Assembly: GCA_028291985.1 (NCBI GenBank)
Contig: JAQGNE010000017.1
Location: forward strand, 62,001 to 126,000
DNA length: 64,000 nt
Direction: 5' to 3'
Source: Polaromonas sp.
GTDB lineage: Bacteria; Pseudomonadota; Gammaproteobacteria; Burkholderiales; Burkholderiaceae_C
The translations under genes were made by a program, and so were the position numbers. Below are positions 30,181 through 39,234 of the stretch, one piece after another. How positions within the stretch are numbered: the stretch's first letter is position 1; each line of letters starts with the position of its first letter. A model generated the notes under the pieces. The model did not search any database. It was given only the letters and a program-made list of their open reading frames with translations, and was not told the DNA's origin.

Positions 30181-30771
30181 ATGACCACACTTGTAGTTGT
30201 GAAAAAGGCGGGGCAGGTCGCTATCGCGGCAGACTCGCTGGTCACTTTTGGTGACACCATGCTGCCGCACCGGTTCGAGTCCAACAGCAAGATATTCAAG
30301 GTTGAAACCGCCCAGGGCACGAGCTATATCGGCATGGCTGGAACCGTCGCGCATTTCCCGGCCCTGCGCAAGGCAATGGCCGCCTTGCCCAAGGAAGAAC
30401 TGCTGCTGGGAAGCCGCGACGAGGTGTACGACACCTTTTTACGCCTGCATCCGGTGCTGAAGGACCTGTTTTTTCTGCAGACCAAGGAAGACGACAACGA
30501 CCCCTATGAGTCAAGTCAGTTCACCACGGTGATTGCCAACGCAACCGGCATTTATGGTCTGTACAGTTACCGGGAGATCTTCGAATTCAAGGAATTCTGG
30601 GGCATCGGCTCGGGACGCAGCTTTGCCCTTGGCGCCATGCATGCCTGTTGGGACAAGGCCAAAACCGCCCGCGAAGTTGCGATAGCCGGCCTGAATGCAG
30701 GTTGCGAATTTGACAAGAATTCTGCAGGACCGGTTGAAGTGTTCACCCTCAAATTGAAAGCCGCCAAATGA
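30181..30771 (+). CDS. Proteasome-like N-terminal Thr hydrolase (betaproteobacterial proteasome homologue, BPH)
   Basis: 196 residues. After Met1, Thr2 would be the N-terminal nucleophile of the HslV/proteasome beta-subunit fold. Matching hallmarks are [20 protein letters not shown] with Asp18 (Asp17 of HslV), Lys37 as the active-site Lys (after a 3-residue insertion relative to HslV), [14 protein letters not shown], and [15 protein letters not shown] (141-155), the counterpart of the HslV GSG motif. BPH is described in the literature as a self-assembling bacterial proteasome relative found in some betaproteobacteria. There is no adjacent HslU, ClpX or other unfoldase. The gene lies between E2 and E3 of pyruvate dehydrogenase and overlaps lpdA as ATGA, so it is probably cotranslated with E3. 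Such genes are often mislabelled. Upstream (30132-30155) is a weak hairpin with a T-rich tail. Confidence 0.85.
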   Translation: MTTLVVVKKAGQVAIAADSLVTFGDTMLPHRFESNSKIFKVETAQGTSYIGMAGTVAHFPALRKAMAALPKEELLLGSRDEVYDTFLRLHPVLKDLFFLQTKEDDNDPYESSQFTTVIANATGIYGLYSYREIFEFKEFWGIGSGRSFALGAMHACWDKAKTAREVAIAGLNAGCEFDKNSAGPVEVFTLKLKAAK

Positions 30772-32657
30772 GTGCCTCTGCCAGCCCAGCCAACAGCGTT
30801 GTCGACATTCAGGTTCCGGATATCGGAGACTTTGACGAGGTGACCGTGATAGAGCTGCTGGTCAAGCCCGGCGATGTCATCAAGGCAGAGCAAAGCCTGA
30901 TCACGGTTGAAAGCGACAAGGCCTCAATGGAGATTCCCGCGTCCCAGGGCGGTATGGTCAGGGAAGTCAGGGTCAAGCTGGGCGACAAGGTCAAGCAGGG
31001 CTCTGTCGTGCTGACGCTGGAGGGTTCGGGCGCAAGCAGCGTGGCGCCAGTCCAGCAATCGGCTCAGGGTTATGACGACAACAAGGCCACAGCGCCGGTA
31101 AAAAACCCGGACCCTTCAAAGCCGAACACAGCATCTTCGCCAGCGGCATCGCCTGCCAGCAGCTACAGCGGCGCTGTCGATATGGATTGCGACCTGCTGG
31201 TGCTTGGCGCCGGTCCCGGCGGTTATTCAGCTGCCTTCCGCGCGGCTGACCTGGGCTTGAAGGTTGTGCTGGTGGAGCGATATGCGTCCCTGGGCGGCGT
31301 CTGTTTGAATGTGGGCTGCATCCCGTCCAAGGCCCTGCTGCATGTCGCCTCAGTGATGGATGAGGTCAAGCATTTTGAAAGTCTGGGCGTCAGCTTTGCC
31401 GACCCTGTGGTGGACATCAACAAGCTGCGCACCCACAAGGAAAAAGTAGTGGGCAAACTCACGGGTGGCCTGGCTGCTATGGCCAAGATGCGCAAGGTGA
31501 CAGTGGTGCGCGGCCTGGGTCAGTTCGTCGGCTCTCATCACCTGCAGGTCGAAGAAACGTCTGGTGAGCACCAGGAAAAAACCGGCGAAAAGCAGGTTGT
31601 TGCCTTCAAGAATTGCATCATTGCAGCCGGATCCCAGGCGGTGCATTTGCCGTTCATGCCGAAAGACCCTCGGGTGGTGGACTCAACCGGCGCGCTGGGG
31701 CTCAAGGAAGTGCCCAAACGCATGCTGATTTTGGGCGGCGGCATCATCGGCCTTGAAATGGGTACCGTTTATTCCACGCTGGGCGCGCGGCTCGATGTGG
31801 TCGAAATGATGGATGGCCTGATGCAAGGCGCTGACCGCGACCTGGTCAAGGTCTGGCAAAAAATGAATGCCCCGCGCTTTGACAACATCATGCTCAAGAC
31901 CAAAACGGTAGGCGCCAAAGCCACGCCTGACGGTATCGAAGTGACCTTCGAGTCGGTAGAGCCGGGCTGCAAAGCGCCAGAACCGCAGACGTATGACCTG
32001 GTCCTGCAGGCAGTCGGGCGCACACCCAATGGCGGCAAACTGGCAGCAGACAAGGCCGGCGTTAGCGTGACGGATCGCGGCTTCATCCCGGTCGACATCC
32101 AGATGCGGACCAATGTGCTGCATATTTTTGCCATCGGCGACATCGTCGGCCAGCCCATGCTGGCACACAAGGCGGTGCATGAAGCCCACGTCGCCGCTGA
32201 AGTGATTGCCGGCGAACTGCAGGGCAACAAGGAACTCGCCAGCGCGGCCTTCAATGCACGGGTCATTCCAAGCGTTGCCTACACCGACCCTGAAGTGGCA
32301 TGGGTCGGCCTCACGGAAGACCAGGCCAAGGCGCAAGGCATCAAGGTCAGGAAGGGCCTGTTTCCCTGGACGGCCTCTGGCCGCGCCATCGCGAATGGCA
32401 GGGACGAAGGCTTCACCAAACTGCTGTTTGATGACTCACCCGAAGCGCACGGTCACGGCAAGATCCTCGGTGGCGGAATCGTCGGCACCCATGCTGGCGA
32501 CATGATTGGCGAGATTGCGCTGGCGATCGAGATGGGTGCCGATGCGGTCGATATCGGTAAAACGATCCATCCGCATCCGACGCTGGGAGAAAGCATTGGC
32601 ATGGCGGCTGAAGTCGCGCACGGAAGTTGTACGGACTTGCCGCCGGTGCGCCGCTAG
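30768..32657 (+). CDS. lpdA: Dihydrolipoamide dehydrogenase with N-terminal lipoyl domain (pyruvate dehydrogenase E3)
   Basis: 629 residues, about 150 more than a plain E3. An N-terminal lipoyl domain (about 11-86) with the lipoyl Lys51 in [12 protein letters not shown] and a Pro/Ser/Ala linker precede the flavoprotein. The FAD motif [20 protein letters not shown], the redox-active disulfide in [16 protein letters not shown], the NAD-binding [20 protein letters not shown] and the C-terminal [15 protein letters not shown] with catalytic His-Glu are all present. It reoxidises dihydrolipoyl groups. This fused form is known from Burkholderiales and Neisseria. It overlaps the proteasome-like gene by four bases. 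Confidence 0.96.
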   Translation: MSASASPANSVVDIQVPDIGDFDEVTVIELLVKPGDVIKAEQSLITVESDKASMEIPASQGGMVREVRVKLGDKVKQGSVVLTLEGSGASSVAPVQQSAQGYDDNKATAPVKNPDPSKPNTASSPAASPASSYSGAVDMDCDLLVLGAGPGGYSAAFRAADLGLKVVLVERYASLGGVCLNVGCIPSKALLHVASVMDEVKHFESLGVSFADPVVDINKLRTHKEKVVGKLTGGLAAMAKMRKVTVVRGLGQFVGSHHLQVEETSGEHQEKTGEKQVVAFKNCIIAAGSQAVHLPFMPKDPRVVDSTGALGLKEVPKRMLILGGGIIGLEMGTVYSTLGARLDVVEMMDGLMQGADRDLVKVWQKMNAPRFDNIMLKTKTVGAKATPDGIEVTFESVEPGCKAPEPQTYDLVLQAVGRTPNGGKLAADKAGVSVTDRGFIPVDIQMRTNVLHIFAIGDIVGQPMLAHKAVHEAHVAAEVIAGELQGNKELASAAFNARVIPSVAYTDPEVAWVGLTEDQAKAQGIKVRKGLFPWTASGRAIANGRDEGFTKLLFDDSPEAHGHGKILGGGIVGTHAGDMIGEIALAIEMGADAVDIGKTIHPHPTLGESIGMAAEVAHGSCTDLPPVRR

Positions 32658-32680
32658 CGTCTATTGCAAATCGAGCCTGG

Positions 32681-32707
32681 ACCGGGTGTGTTACCCAACA
32701 CCCCGGT
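32681..32707. terminator. Inverted repeat between convergent lpdA and NlpC/P60 gene
   Basis: ACCGGGTGT (32681-32689) pairs with ACACCCCGGT (32698-32707) with one bulged base and an 8-base loop. No T-run flanks either side, so a terminator role is inferred from its place between convergent genes. Confidence 0.35.
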
Positions 32708-32749
32708 TCATGCATGCAGCTTCGGTCATCGAAGCGTCGACAACAAATT

Positions 32750-33418
32750 TCAGCGCGAAAACAGCGCTTCTTCAGCCGCCACCTGGCTCTGTACGCTGGC
32801 CGGTGTCAGTGCTGGGGCCTGGGTTTTGAACAGCCTAGCCGCGGGGTGCTGCAGGTTTGCGGCGTTATTGGGCTCCAGGCCGCTAGAGGCCACGCGACGC
32901 GCGCCGTCGAAACGGCCGTTCCAGTACGACACGCTCATGCTTTCGACGCGTACCTCGGCGCCCGGTTTTGGTGAGTGGATGAATTTGCCGTTGCCCACAT
33001 AAATACCCACATGGCTGAACGCGCGGCGCATGGTGTTGAAAAACACCAGGTCGCCGGGACGAAGATCGCTTCTTTCGATGTTTTGCGTGGCAGCTGCCTG
33101 TTGCTCGGCACGGCGCGGCAGGATCAGGCCGACGCTTTGCTCATACATGGCTTTCACAAAGCCGCTGCAGTCAAACCCGGTGTCTGCCGTGTTGCCACCC
33201 CGTTTGTAAGGCACACCCAGAAAACCCAGTGCGTTGACGACCAGCTCGGAAGCCTTGTCGGTCATGGAATGCCGAACCTGGTTGATCTGCGTCATCAGCC
33301 CCTTGTCTGCCAGCAGTCGGTCCATGTCATCACCCTGGGGTGCAGTGTCGGCGTAAGCGGCCGGACAGGCGGCGGCGATTGCCATGACGGCAGGGATGAT
33401 GAACTTTCTTGAATGCAT
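32750..33418 (-). CDS. NlpC/P60-family peptidoglycan endopeptidase
   Basis: 222 residues. A signal peptide (about 1-23, ending AAYA) directs it to the periplasm. The NlpC/P60 domain (about 58-170) has the catalytic Cys84 in FDCSGFV, His136 in SHVGIYVG and a third residue region FIHSP (His148), with LRPGDLVFFNT between. The likely action is cleavage within the peptide stems of peptidoglycan. It is alone on the minus strand, convergent with lpdA and divergent from the aldose dehydrogenase gene. Confidence 0.9.
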   Translation of the reverse strand: MHSRKFIIPAVMAIAAACPAAYADTAPQGDDMDRLLADKGLMTQINQVRHSMTDKASELVVNALGFLGVPYKRGGNTADTGFDCSGFVKAMYEQSVGLILPRRAEQQAAATQNIERSDLRPGDLVFFNTMRRAFSHVGIYVGNGKFIHSPKPGAEVRVESMSVSYWNGRFDGARRVASSGLEPNNAANLQHPAARLFKTQAPALTPASVQSQVAAEEALFSR

Positions 33419-33691
33419 GCCGGGCAGGATACTGAAGGAGTGGTCCTACGTCAACCCATGCAGTCCCTTAGCATGACGAGCTAAACCATTGATTTGTAAA
33501 GACCTATTGCGTTACACCATGGTTGCACTGCGATTGCATGCGGGCTGGGAGCAGGTACGCCCCCGCGATTCCGAGGGTCAGTGCTTGCCGGCGAGCATGG
33601 GCAGGTGAGGCGATCGACAATGCCGACGTATGAGCGGCCGTCATTACAAAGGCCAGCCATGTCATCAAGATCCAGGTTTAAGGAATGAAAT

Positions 33692-34894
33692 ATGCCTCTA
33701 GCCCAATCAGTACGAACGCAGGCAGCTATTGTTTTGGTAGCGTCCATTGCGGTTTGCAATTCGGCCCTGTCGCAGCCGGTTTCGAAAGAACCGGTGCGTC
33801 CGGAAACCGTGGCAAGCGGGCTGCAGAACCCGTGGGCTGTTGCATTTCTTCCGAACGGTCGGTTTCTGGTCACCGAGCGTCCAGGCAGGATGCGCGTGGT
33901 GTCTGCGACGGGTCAGGTTGGCCCTCCGATCACCGGCTTGCCCGATATTGCGGCGGGCGGGCAGGGCGGCCTGCTTGATGTACTGCTCGACGCCGACTTT
34001 TCGAGCAACCGGCTGGTTTACTTCTGTTTTTCGGAACCGGCATCTGCCAGCGGCCTCAGCCGCAGCGCCAACAGCACCGCGCTGGCACGTGCCAGTCTGA
34101 GTGCTGACGCCACCCGGCTTGAAAATGTAAAAGTCATCTTTAGTCAAAAACCAAAGTACGCCAGCACGGCCCACTTTGGCTGCCGGATTGTGGAAGGCCG
34201 TTCGCCAGGCGTGGCCAACACTGCCGGAAAGCCTGATGGCAGACTGTTCTTGACGCTGGGCGACCGGTTTACCCGCAGGGACGACGCGCAGACGCTGGAC
34301 AACCACCATGGCAAGGTGGTGCGCATCAACAAGGACGGCAGCGTACCTGCAGACAATCCGTTTGCCAGCCGGCCGGGCGCATTGCCTGAAATCTGGAGCT
34401 ATGGGCACCGCAACCTGCAAGGCGCCACGCTGACGCCAGGCGCCGTGCTGTGGACGCATGAACACGGACCCCAGGGCGGCGATGAGATCAATCTGTCCCG
34501 GCCCGGGGCCAACTATGGCTGGCCCGTCATCACCTACGGTGAAAACTATGGCGGCGGCAAAATTGGGGATGGGCTGGGCGTAAAAGCGGGGCTGGAGCAA
34601 CCCTTGCATTACTGGGTGCCGTCCATAGCCCCTTCCGGCATGGCCTTTCTCACCAGTGATCGCTATGGCAAGGCGTGGCAGGGCAACCTGTTCGTGGGTT
34701 CGCTGAAGTTTGGCTACCTCAATCGCATCGAGCTTTCAAGCGCCTACAGTGGCAAGGTCCAACAAGAAAACAAACTGCTGGCGGCCGCGGGAGACCGCAT
34801 TCGTGATGTGCGCCAGGGCCCTGACGGATTGCTCTATGTGTTGACCGACAGCGCAAACGGCCGGCTGATTCGTCTGTTGCCCAACGGGCAGTGA
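33692..34894 (+). CDS. Soluble aldose sugar dehydrogenase-like PQQ protein
   Basis: 400 residues. The signal peptide ends near NSALSQ, so the protein is periplasmic. The six-bladed propeller of the glucose/sorbosone dehydrogenase family is recognised by NPWAVAFLPNGRFLVTERPG, GGQGGLLDVLL, RDDAQTLDNHHGKVVRI, WSYGHRNLQG and HEHGPQGGDEIN, which resemble the PQQ-binding soluble aldose dehydrogenase (YliI/Asd) group. PQQ-dependent oxidation of sugars is inferred. No PQQ synthesis genes are in the window. AAGGA precedes the chosen ATG. A core of the dispersed repeat (33725-33741) falls in codons of the signal peptide. Confidence 0.82.
   Translation: MPLAQSVRTQAAIVLVASIAVCNSALSQPVSKEPVRPETVASGLQNPWAVAFLPNGRFLVTERPGRMRVVSATGQVGPPITGLPDIAAGGQGGLLDVLLDADFSSNRLVYFCFSEPASASGLSRSANSTALARASLSADATRLENVKVIFSQKPKYASTAHFGCRIVEGRSPGVANTAGKPDGRLFLTLGDRFTRRDDAQTLDNHHGKVVRINKDGSVPADNPFASRPGALPEIWSYGHRNLQGATLTPGAVLWTHEHGPQGGDEINLSRPGANYGWPVITYGENYGGGKIGDGLGVKAGLEQPLHYWVPSIAPSGMAFLTSDRYGKAWQGNLFVGSLKFGYLNRIELSSAYSGKVQQENKLLAAAGDRIRDVRQGPDGLLYVLTDSANGRLIRLLPNGQ
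33725..33741 (+). repeat. Repeat core in the aldose dehydrogenase signal peptide
   Basis: GCTAT-N7-GTAGC fits the 17-base core exactly, but the GCCC and GGGCTAGAGGC half is not recognisable downstream. It encodes AAIVLVAS of the signal peptide. Confidence 0.4.
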
Positions 34895-34994
34895 CAGCGG
34901 CCAACAACCGTTTTGCTGACCTGCGGAGGTCAATTGGCCCATCCGCTGGTACCCATTTGGCCGGCCAGGCAAAGCTGACAGCTATCATCAACCG

Positions 34995-35798
34995 ATGACT
35001 TCGATGGCCTCCTGGCGCGGCATGGTGCTTCGCCTTAACCAGTCTGCCAAAAGCTGGATTGCCGAATGGTGGCGGCTGTTGTATCTGGGGGCCGTCATTC
35101 TCGTGCTCACGCTGTCGCCCTCAAGCTACAGCCTCGGCAACCGAAGGGTGCTGGCCTGGCAGATCTACTCAAACACGGTTCCGATCCTTCTGGGTTTCAC
35201 CTTGCTGTGCGCCCTGATCAGCCTGGTGTTGACCCGCATCGTGACCGCCACTGCATTGAGCTATGGCTTGTCTCAATACGCCCTGCAGGTCGTCATCCGT
35301 GTATTGGTGCTTGAACTGATACCACTGACCGCCGCGCTCTTTGTGGCCTTGCGCTGCACGATCCCGGATGGCGCAGAACTCGCCACCATGCGGGCGCGTG
35401 GACACCTGGAGGCGCTGCGCCAACAAGGCATCGAGCCGGTGCGGCGCGAGGTACTTCCCCGCGTGGTGGCAGGAATCTTCTCCACCGTGGCGCTCGCAAC
35501 CCTGAGCTGCGTGGTCGCACTGATCGTGGCTTACCTTGCGGCTTATGGGCCATCCCTGTCCAGCCTGCAGGCCTACACGCGGCTCTTCGGCCAGGTGTTC
35601 AACCCGGGCGTGACCCTGATTCTGGTGCTCAAGACGCTTTTTTTCAGCCTGGCGGTTTCGCTCATTCCCATGGCCTCTGCCCTGTACGGGCTGGCCAGCA
35701 GCAACACACGCACCAGCGCAGAAATGCGCGGGCTGGTGCGTATGTTTGCGGTGCTGCTGCTGCTGGAGGTGTTATCGCTGGTGGGCAACTACTATTGA
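34995..35798 (+). CDS. MlaE/YrbE-type ABC transporter permease
   Basis: 267 residues with about five membrane segments. The cytoplasmic coupling region of MlaE-type permeases is visible as ELIPLTAALFVALRC, GAELATMRARGHLEALRQQG and IEPVRREVLPRVVAG, corresponding to the family pattern of an elongated helix contacting the ATPase. It would move lipids between inner-membrane and periplasmic carriers together with the MCE protein encoded next. No ATP-binding subunit gene lies in the cluster. The stop overlaps an ATG (TGATG) of a 53-codon ORF. Confidence 0.82.
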   Translation: MTSMASWRGMVLRLNQSAKSWIAEWWRLLYLGAVILVLTLSPSSYSLGNRRVLAWQIYSNTVPILLGFTLLCALISLVLTRIVTATALSYGLSQYALQVVIRVLVLELIPLTAALFVALRCTIPDGAELATMRARGHLEALRQQGIEPVRREVLPRVVAGIFSTVALATLSCVVALIVAYLAAYGPSLSSLQAYTRLFGQVFNPGVTLILVLKTLFFSLAVSLIPMASALYGLASSNTRTSAEMRGLVRMFAVLLLLEVLSLVGNYY

Positions 35799-35959
35799 TG
35801 GAATCCCATGCCCTGCAGATGCCTGATGGCGCTGCCAGCACGGTTCAATGCTGCCAGATAAGCGGCCTGCCTTGCAAGTCAATCATTTCGATTCACCCCA
35901 CGTCTCATGACACAGGTTTCAATGCCTCCACCATCTCAGCAACCCTTGCAACCAGATGA
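35798..35959 (+). other. Short ORF, possible remnant at the place of an ATPase gene
   Basis: A 53-codon frame begins with an ATG that overlaps the permease stop (TGATG) and ends inside the MCE gene, in another frame. The first residues are MESHALQMPDGAASTVQ; no Walker motifs or similarity to an ABC ATPase can be seen. It may be nothing, or the coupled start left after deletion of an MlaF-type gene. Confidence 0.2.
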
Positions 35960-36896
35960 CCTGGCATCCCAGCGGCGGCTTGAATTCAAGGCCATTTTGC
36001 TGGTGGTGTTCATGGTGCTGCTGGTGCTGTTTTCGGCCCTTTATGTGATGTACGCGCGCGGCGTCTTTGAAAGCAGCCAGCGTCTGGTCCTGATGGCCGA
36101 TGACTCCGAAGGCGTTGTGGTGGGCATGGACCTTACCTTTTCGGGCTTTCCCATTGGTCGCGTACAGCGTATCGAACTGGCTGAGGACGGCAAGGTGCGT
36201 ATCCTGGTGGATGTTGCCAGCAAGGATGCGCACTGGTTGCGGCAGTCCAGCGTCTTCACACTGGTGCGCGGGCTGGTAGGCGGCACCAATATCCGTGCCT
36301 ACAGCGGCCTGCTGAGCGACCCGCCGCTAGAGGAAGGCGCAGTGCGCACCGTGCTGCAGGGCGACGCCGCCGGTGAGGTGCCCAAGTTGATCGCAGCCGC
36401 CAAGGACCTGATCGAAAACCTCAATGCCCTGACAAGCAAGGGCGGTGCTTTGGGTGCAAGCCTTGGCAACCTGCAAGCTTTGACAACCAAGATCAATGGC
36501 CCTGGCGGCGCCCTGGGCGTTTTGTTGGGCAACGAGGCCGACGCGCAGAAAATAATTGGCACGCTGGACCGCACCAATGCGCTGCTGGCCAGGCTGGACG
36601 GGCTTGCCGCCAAGGCGGACACGCAGGTTTTTGGCGCCAAGGGCGTGATGCCGGAAACACGCGCGACGGTGGTGCAGCTCAATGGCTTGCTGGCTGAAGC
36701 CCGCGCCAGCCTTAAAAAAGTCGATGCGGTCCTGGTCGAGGCACAGGCGGTGGGCGCAAATGCCCGCGAGGCAAGCGCAGACCTCGGGCTGTTGCGGGCA
36801 GAAGTAGAGTCCAGCCTGCGCAAGGTCGACGGCCTGGTCAACGAGATCCATCGCAAGTGGCCTTTCGCCCGCGACACCGAGGTAAAACTGCCATGA
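35907..36896 (+). CDS. MCE/MlaD-family lipid-transport protein
   Basis: 329 residues. One transmembrane helix (about 29-48) anchors it in the inner membrane; an MCE domain follows (about 55-150) with DDSEGVVVGMDLTFSGFPIG and the conserved VRGLVGGTNIRAYSG. The C-terminal 170 residues are a long helical region (ALGASLGNLQALTTKINGPG...), which in this family can form a periplasmic barrel or tunnel. It should act with the permease upstream. Its stop overlaps the start of a lipoprotein gene (ATGA). Confidence 0.85.
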   Translation: MTQVSMPPPSQQPLQPDDLASQRRLEFKAILLVVFMVLLVLFSALYVMYARGVFESSQRLVLMADDSEGVVVGMDLTFSGFPIGRVQRIELAEDGKVRILVDVASKDAHWLRQSSVFTLVRGLVGGTNIRAYSGLLSDPPLEEGAVRTVLQGDAAGEVPKLIAAAKDLIENLNALTSKGGALGASLGNLQALTTKINGPGGALGVLLGNEADAQKIIGTLDRTNALLARLDGLAAKADTQVFGAKGVMPETRATVVQLNGLLAEARASLKKVDAVLVEAQAVGANAREASADLGLLRAEVESSLRKVDGLVNEIHRKWPFARDTEVKLP

Positions 36897-37588
36897 CGGT
36901 ATTTGACGGGCGACACCTGCCGTACTGGCGCTTGATTCGTACTTTCTTTACCGCTTCCGCTGCCGTGCTGCTGGTGGCCTGTTCGTCAGCACCCAGGCCG
37001 GCTGACTGGCAGCTGGAAGCGAGACGCGCCCTCGACCGAGCGGTTGCGGCTTACCTGGAGGGCAACAGCCGGGTTGAAGCCATGGAGTTTGAGCGCGCGA
37101 GGGCGCAGATTGCCAGCACCGGACGTGTCGACCTGGCAGCGCGGGCTGAACTCGTGCACTGTGCAAGCCATGTAGCAAGCCTGGTGTTCGAGCCTTGCAC
37201 TGGTTTTGAGCGCTGGCGTCAGGGCGCAGAACCCGCCGAGAGGGCGTACGCGGATTACCTGGCGGGCAGGCTGCGGCCGGCAGATGCCGGCCTGCTGCCA
37301 GCACCGCAAAAATCCGCAGCCGCCGGAGGCGAGGCGGCGATAAGCGGCATCGCAGAGCCGCTTTCACGGCTGGTCGCCGCCGGTGTGGCCTTGCAGGCGG
37401 GGCAGGCCACGGCACCGCTGATCGCGCTTGCGGTGGAGACCGCGTCCGCACAGGGCTGGCGCAGGCCGCTTCTGGCCTGGCTTGGGGTGCAGCTTGTATG
37501 GGCTGAAAAGAACGGACTGCCGCTAGAGGCGGAAGGCGTACGCCGACGTCTTGCGCTCGCGCAGGGCAGCGCCCAGGGAGGCCGTTGA
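36893..37588 (+). CDS. Hypothetical lipoprotein coupled to the MCE gene
   Basis: 231 residues from ATG 36893, which overlaps the MCE stop as ATGA. A hydrophobic stretch ends in the lipobox LLVAC with Cys30, so it should be lipidated. The rest is Ala/Arg-rich and mostly helical, without a domain I recognise. Its place suggests an outer-membrane or accessory component of the lipid transport system, comparable in role (not in sequence) to MlaA or PqiC; this is inference. An upstream in-frame start at 36857 would bury the signal sequence and is unlikely. Confidence 0.75.
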   Translation: MTVFDGRHLPYWRLIRTFFTASAAVLLVACSSAPRPADWQLEARRALDRAVAAYLEGNSRVEAMEFERARAQIASTGRVDLAARAELVHCASHVASLVFEPCTGFERWRQGAEPAERAYADYLAGRLRPADAGLLPAPQKSAAAGGEAAISGIAEPLSRLVAAGVALQAGQATAPLIALAVETASAQGWRRPLLAWLGVQLVWAEKNGLPLEAEGVRRRLALAQGSAQGGR

Positions 37589-37590
37589 CC

Positions 37591-38976
37591 ATGGCCACCC
37601 GCGATACCGGGCCTCGCAACGCTGACGGCGAGTCGCAGGCCGAAAGCGGTTTGTCCCGAGCTGCCGATTCAACCTCAAGCGCTTTTCCGGGTGCCGCCAA
37701 GTCCTCGCCGCCCCGGCATGCGCTGCCTGCCAGCGCTGCCACACTGGCGGTGGCGGGCATGCTGGCGCTGGCCGCAGCCATGGGCATAGGCCGCTTTGCC
37801 TTCACGCCACTGCTGCCGATGATGCTGGCCGACGGGGTGATCGACCTGCCGTCCGCCAGCTGGCTGGCCAGCGCCAACTACCTGGGCTACCTGGTGGGCG
37901 CGCTCCTGTGCACCTTTCAGCCCTGGATATGGCAACGGCTTTCGTTTTTGCCGCGGGTTGGCGCTGCAAGCTGGGTGCGCGCGGGTCTGGTAGCCACCAG
38001 CCTCCTGACGCTTGGGATGGCGCTGCACCTGCCGCTACTTTGGCCATTGCTGCGCTTTCTGGCCGGTGTGGCAAGTGCTTTTGTGTTTGTCTTCACATCA
38101 GGCTGGTGCCTGGCGCAACTCGCGCAGCGAAACGCCAGCGCACTCGGCGGCGTGATGTATGCCGGGCCAGGCGCCGGCATCATGCTGAGCGGCCTGTCAG
38201 CCAGCGGCATGGTGGTGCTGCACTGGACAGCTGCTGCCGGATGGCTGGTTTTCGGCTTGCTGGCCAGCGTGCTTACCACGCTGGTGTGGCGAACCTTTCA
38301 ACCTGCTGTTGGCAACACGACGGCAGCGCCGCCTTCAGGCAGTATGGCCAAAGTGCCGGCGGGCGTGAAGGCTGCGGGGCGCAACCAGATGCTGGTGCTG
38401 GCGGCCGCCTATGGACTGGCCGGTTTCGGCTACATCATCACCGCCACTTTCCTGCCGGTGATCGCCAGGCAGGCATTGCCGGGTTCACCGTTTCTCGATA
38501 TGTTCTGGCCGCTTTTTGGCCTGGGCGTGGTGAGCGGTGCTTTGCTGGCTACCCGTATTCCCATCACAGGCGATCTCCGACATCTGCTGGCAGGCAGCTA
38601 TGTGTTGCAGGCGCTGGGCATCGGCATCAGCGTGTGGAGCCCAACGCTTGCCGGTTTCGCCCTGAGCAGCCTGTTGCTGGGCTTGCCTTTCACAGCCATC
38701 ACCTTTTTTGCCATGCAAGAGGTGAGGCGCCTGCGTCCGGCCACCGCAGCCAGCTACATGGGCTTGTTGACCGCTGTCTATGGTGTGGGGCAGATTTCCG
38801 GTCCGCCGCTGGTGGCGGTGCTTCTTGCGTCCAGCCGCAGTCTGGGCGAGGGGTTTGCGCTGTCGCTGGAGATCGCGTCTGCCAGCCTTTTTGCGGGCGC
38901 CATCCTGTTTGTGTGGATGACGCAGGCGTATCCGCTTCATGCGCCAAGGGACGCAGCGCCGGGAGCCACGGCTTAG
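37591..38976 (+). CDS. YbfB/YjiJ-family MFS transporter
   Basis: 461 residues. A hydrophilic N-terminal tail of about 45 residues precedes twelve predicted membrane segments. The first has GIGRFAFTPLLPMM, the hallmark of the YbfB/YjiJ group, and NYLGYLVGALLC follows. The substrate is unknown. I prefer ATG 37591 (GGGAGG upstream) to a TTG at 37585; either way it abuts the lipoprotein stop at 37588, so it may be in the same transcript as the transport cluster. Confidence 0.85.
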   Translation: MATRDTGPRNADGESQAESGLSRAADSTSSAFPGAAKSSPPRHALPASAATLAVAGMLALAAAMGIGRFAFTPLLPMMLADGVIDLPSASWLASANYLGYLVGALLCTFQPWIWQRLSFLPRVGAASWVRAGLVATSLLTLGMALHLPLLWPLLRFLAGVASAFVFVFTSGWCLAQLAQRNASALGGVMYAGPGAGIMLSGLSASGMVVLHWTAAAGWLVFGLLASVLTTLVWRTFQPAVGNTTAAPPSGSMAKVPAGVKAAGRNQMLVLAAAYGLAGFGYIITATFLPVIARQALPGSPFLDMFWPLFGLGVVSGALLATRIPITGDLRHLLAGSYVLQALGIGISVWSPTLAGFALSSLLLGLPFTAITFFAMQEVRRLRPATAASYMGLLTAVYGVGQISGPPLVAVLLASSRSLGEGFALSLEIASASLFAGAILFVWMTQAYPLHAPRDAAPGATA

Positions 38977-39007
38977 ACACCAATCCCGACCGCAGACCTG
39001 AGTTTAT

Positions 39008-39066
39008 GCTATTGTATTGATAGCTATAACCCGTTTGATATATTGGGCTAGAGGCTGTTTTTGCTT
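39008..39066 (+). repeat. Dispersed repeat copy, intergenic, best-conserved right half
   Basis: Core GCTAT-N7-ATAGC at 39008-39024 fits exactly, then TATAACCC, a spacer and GGGCTAGAGGC followed by TGTTTTT. It aligns nearly end to end with the copy at 50246-50300 read on the minus strand. It lies just after the MFS gene. Confidence 0.8.
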
Positions 39067-39234
39067 AAAAAACTTAAGTTGCAATGCTCGGCAGCCACAG
39101 GCCAGCGCCAAGCAGACCACAGCTGGCGCCCGGCGCAAAACTGTAAGCCTGCCCCTACCCAGGATGCAGCCTGCATCCTGCACATTGCCGCCCCAACAAA
39201 ACCTAGTCTTTGGCTTTACCTAGGAGAAAACATC

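Noticed and set aside
37908..39020. A 370-codon plus-strand frame overlapping the MFS transporter gene
   Set aside because: The product is rich in Cys, Arg and His with no membrane segments or motifs; the MFS frame has a clear family pattern.
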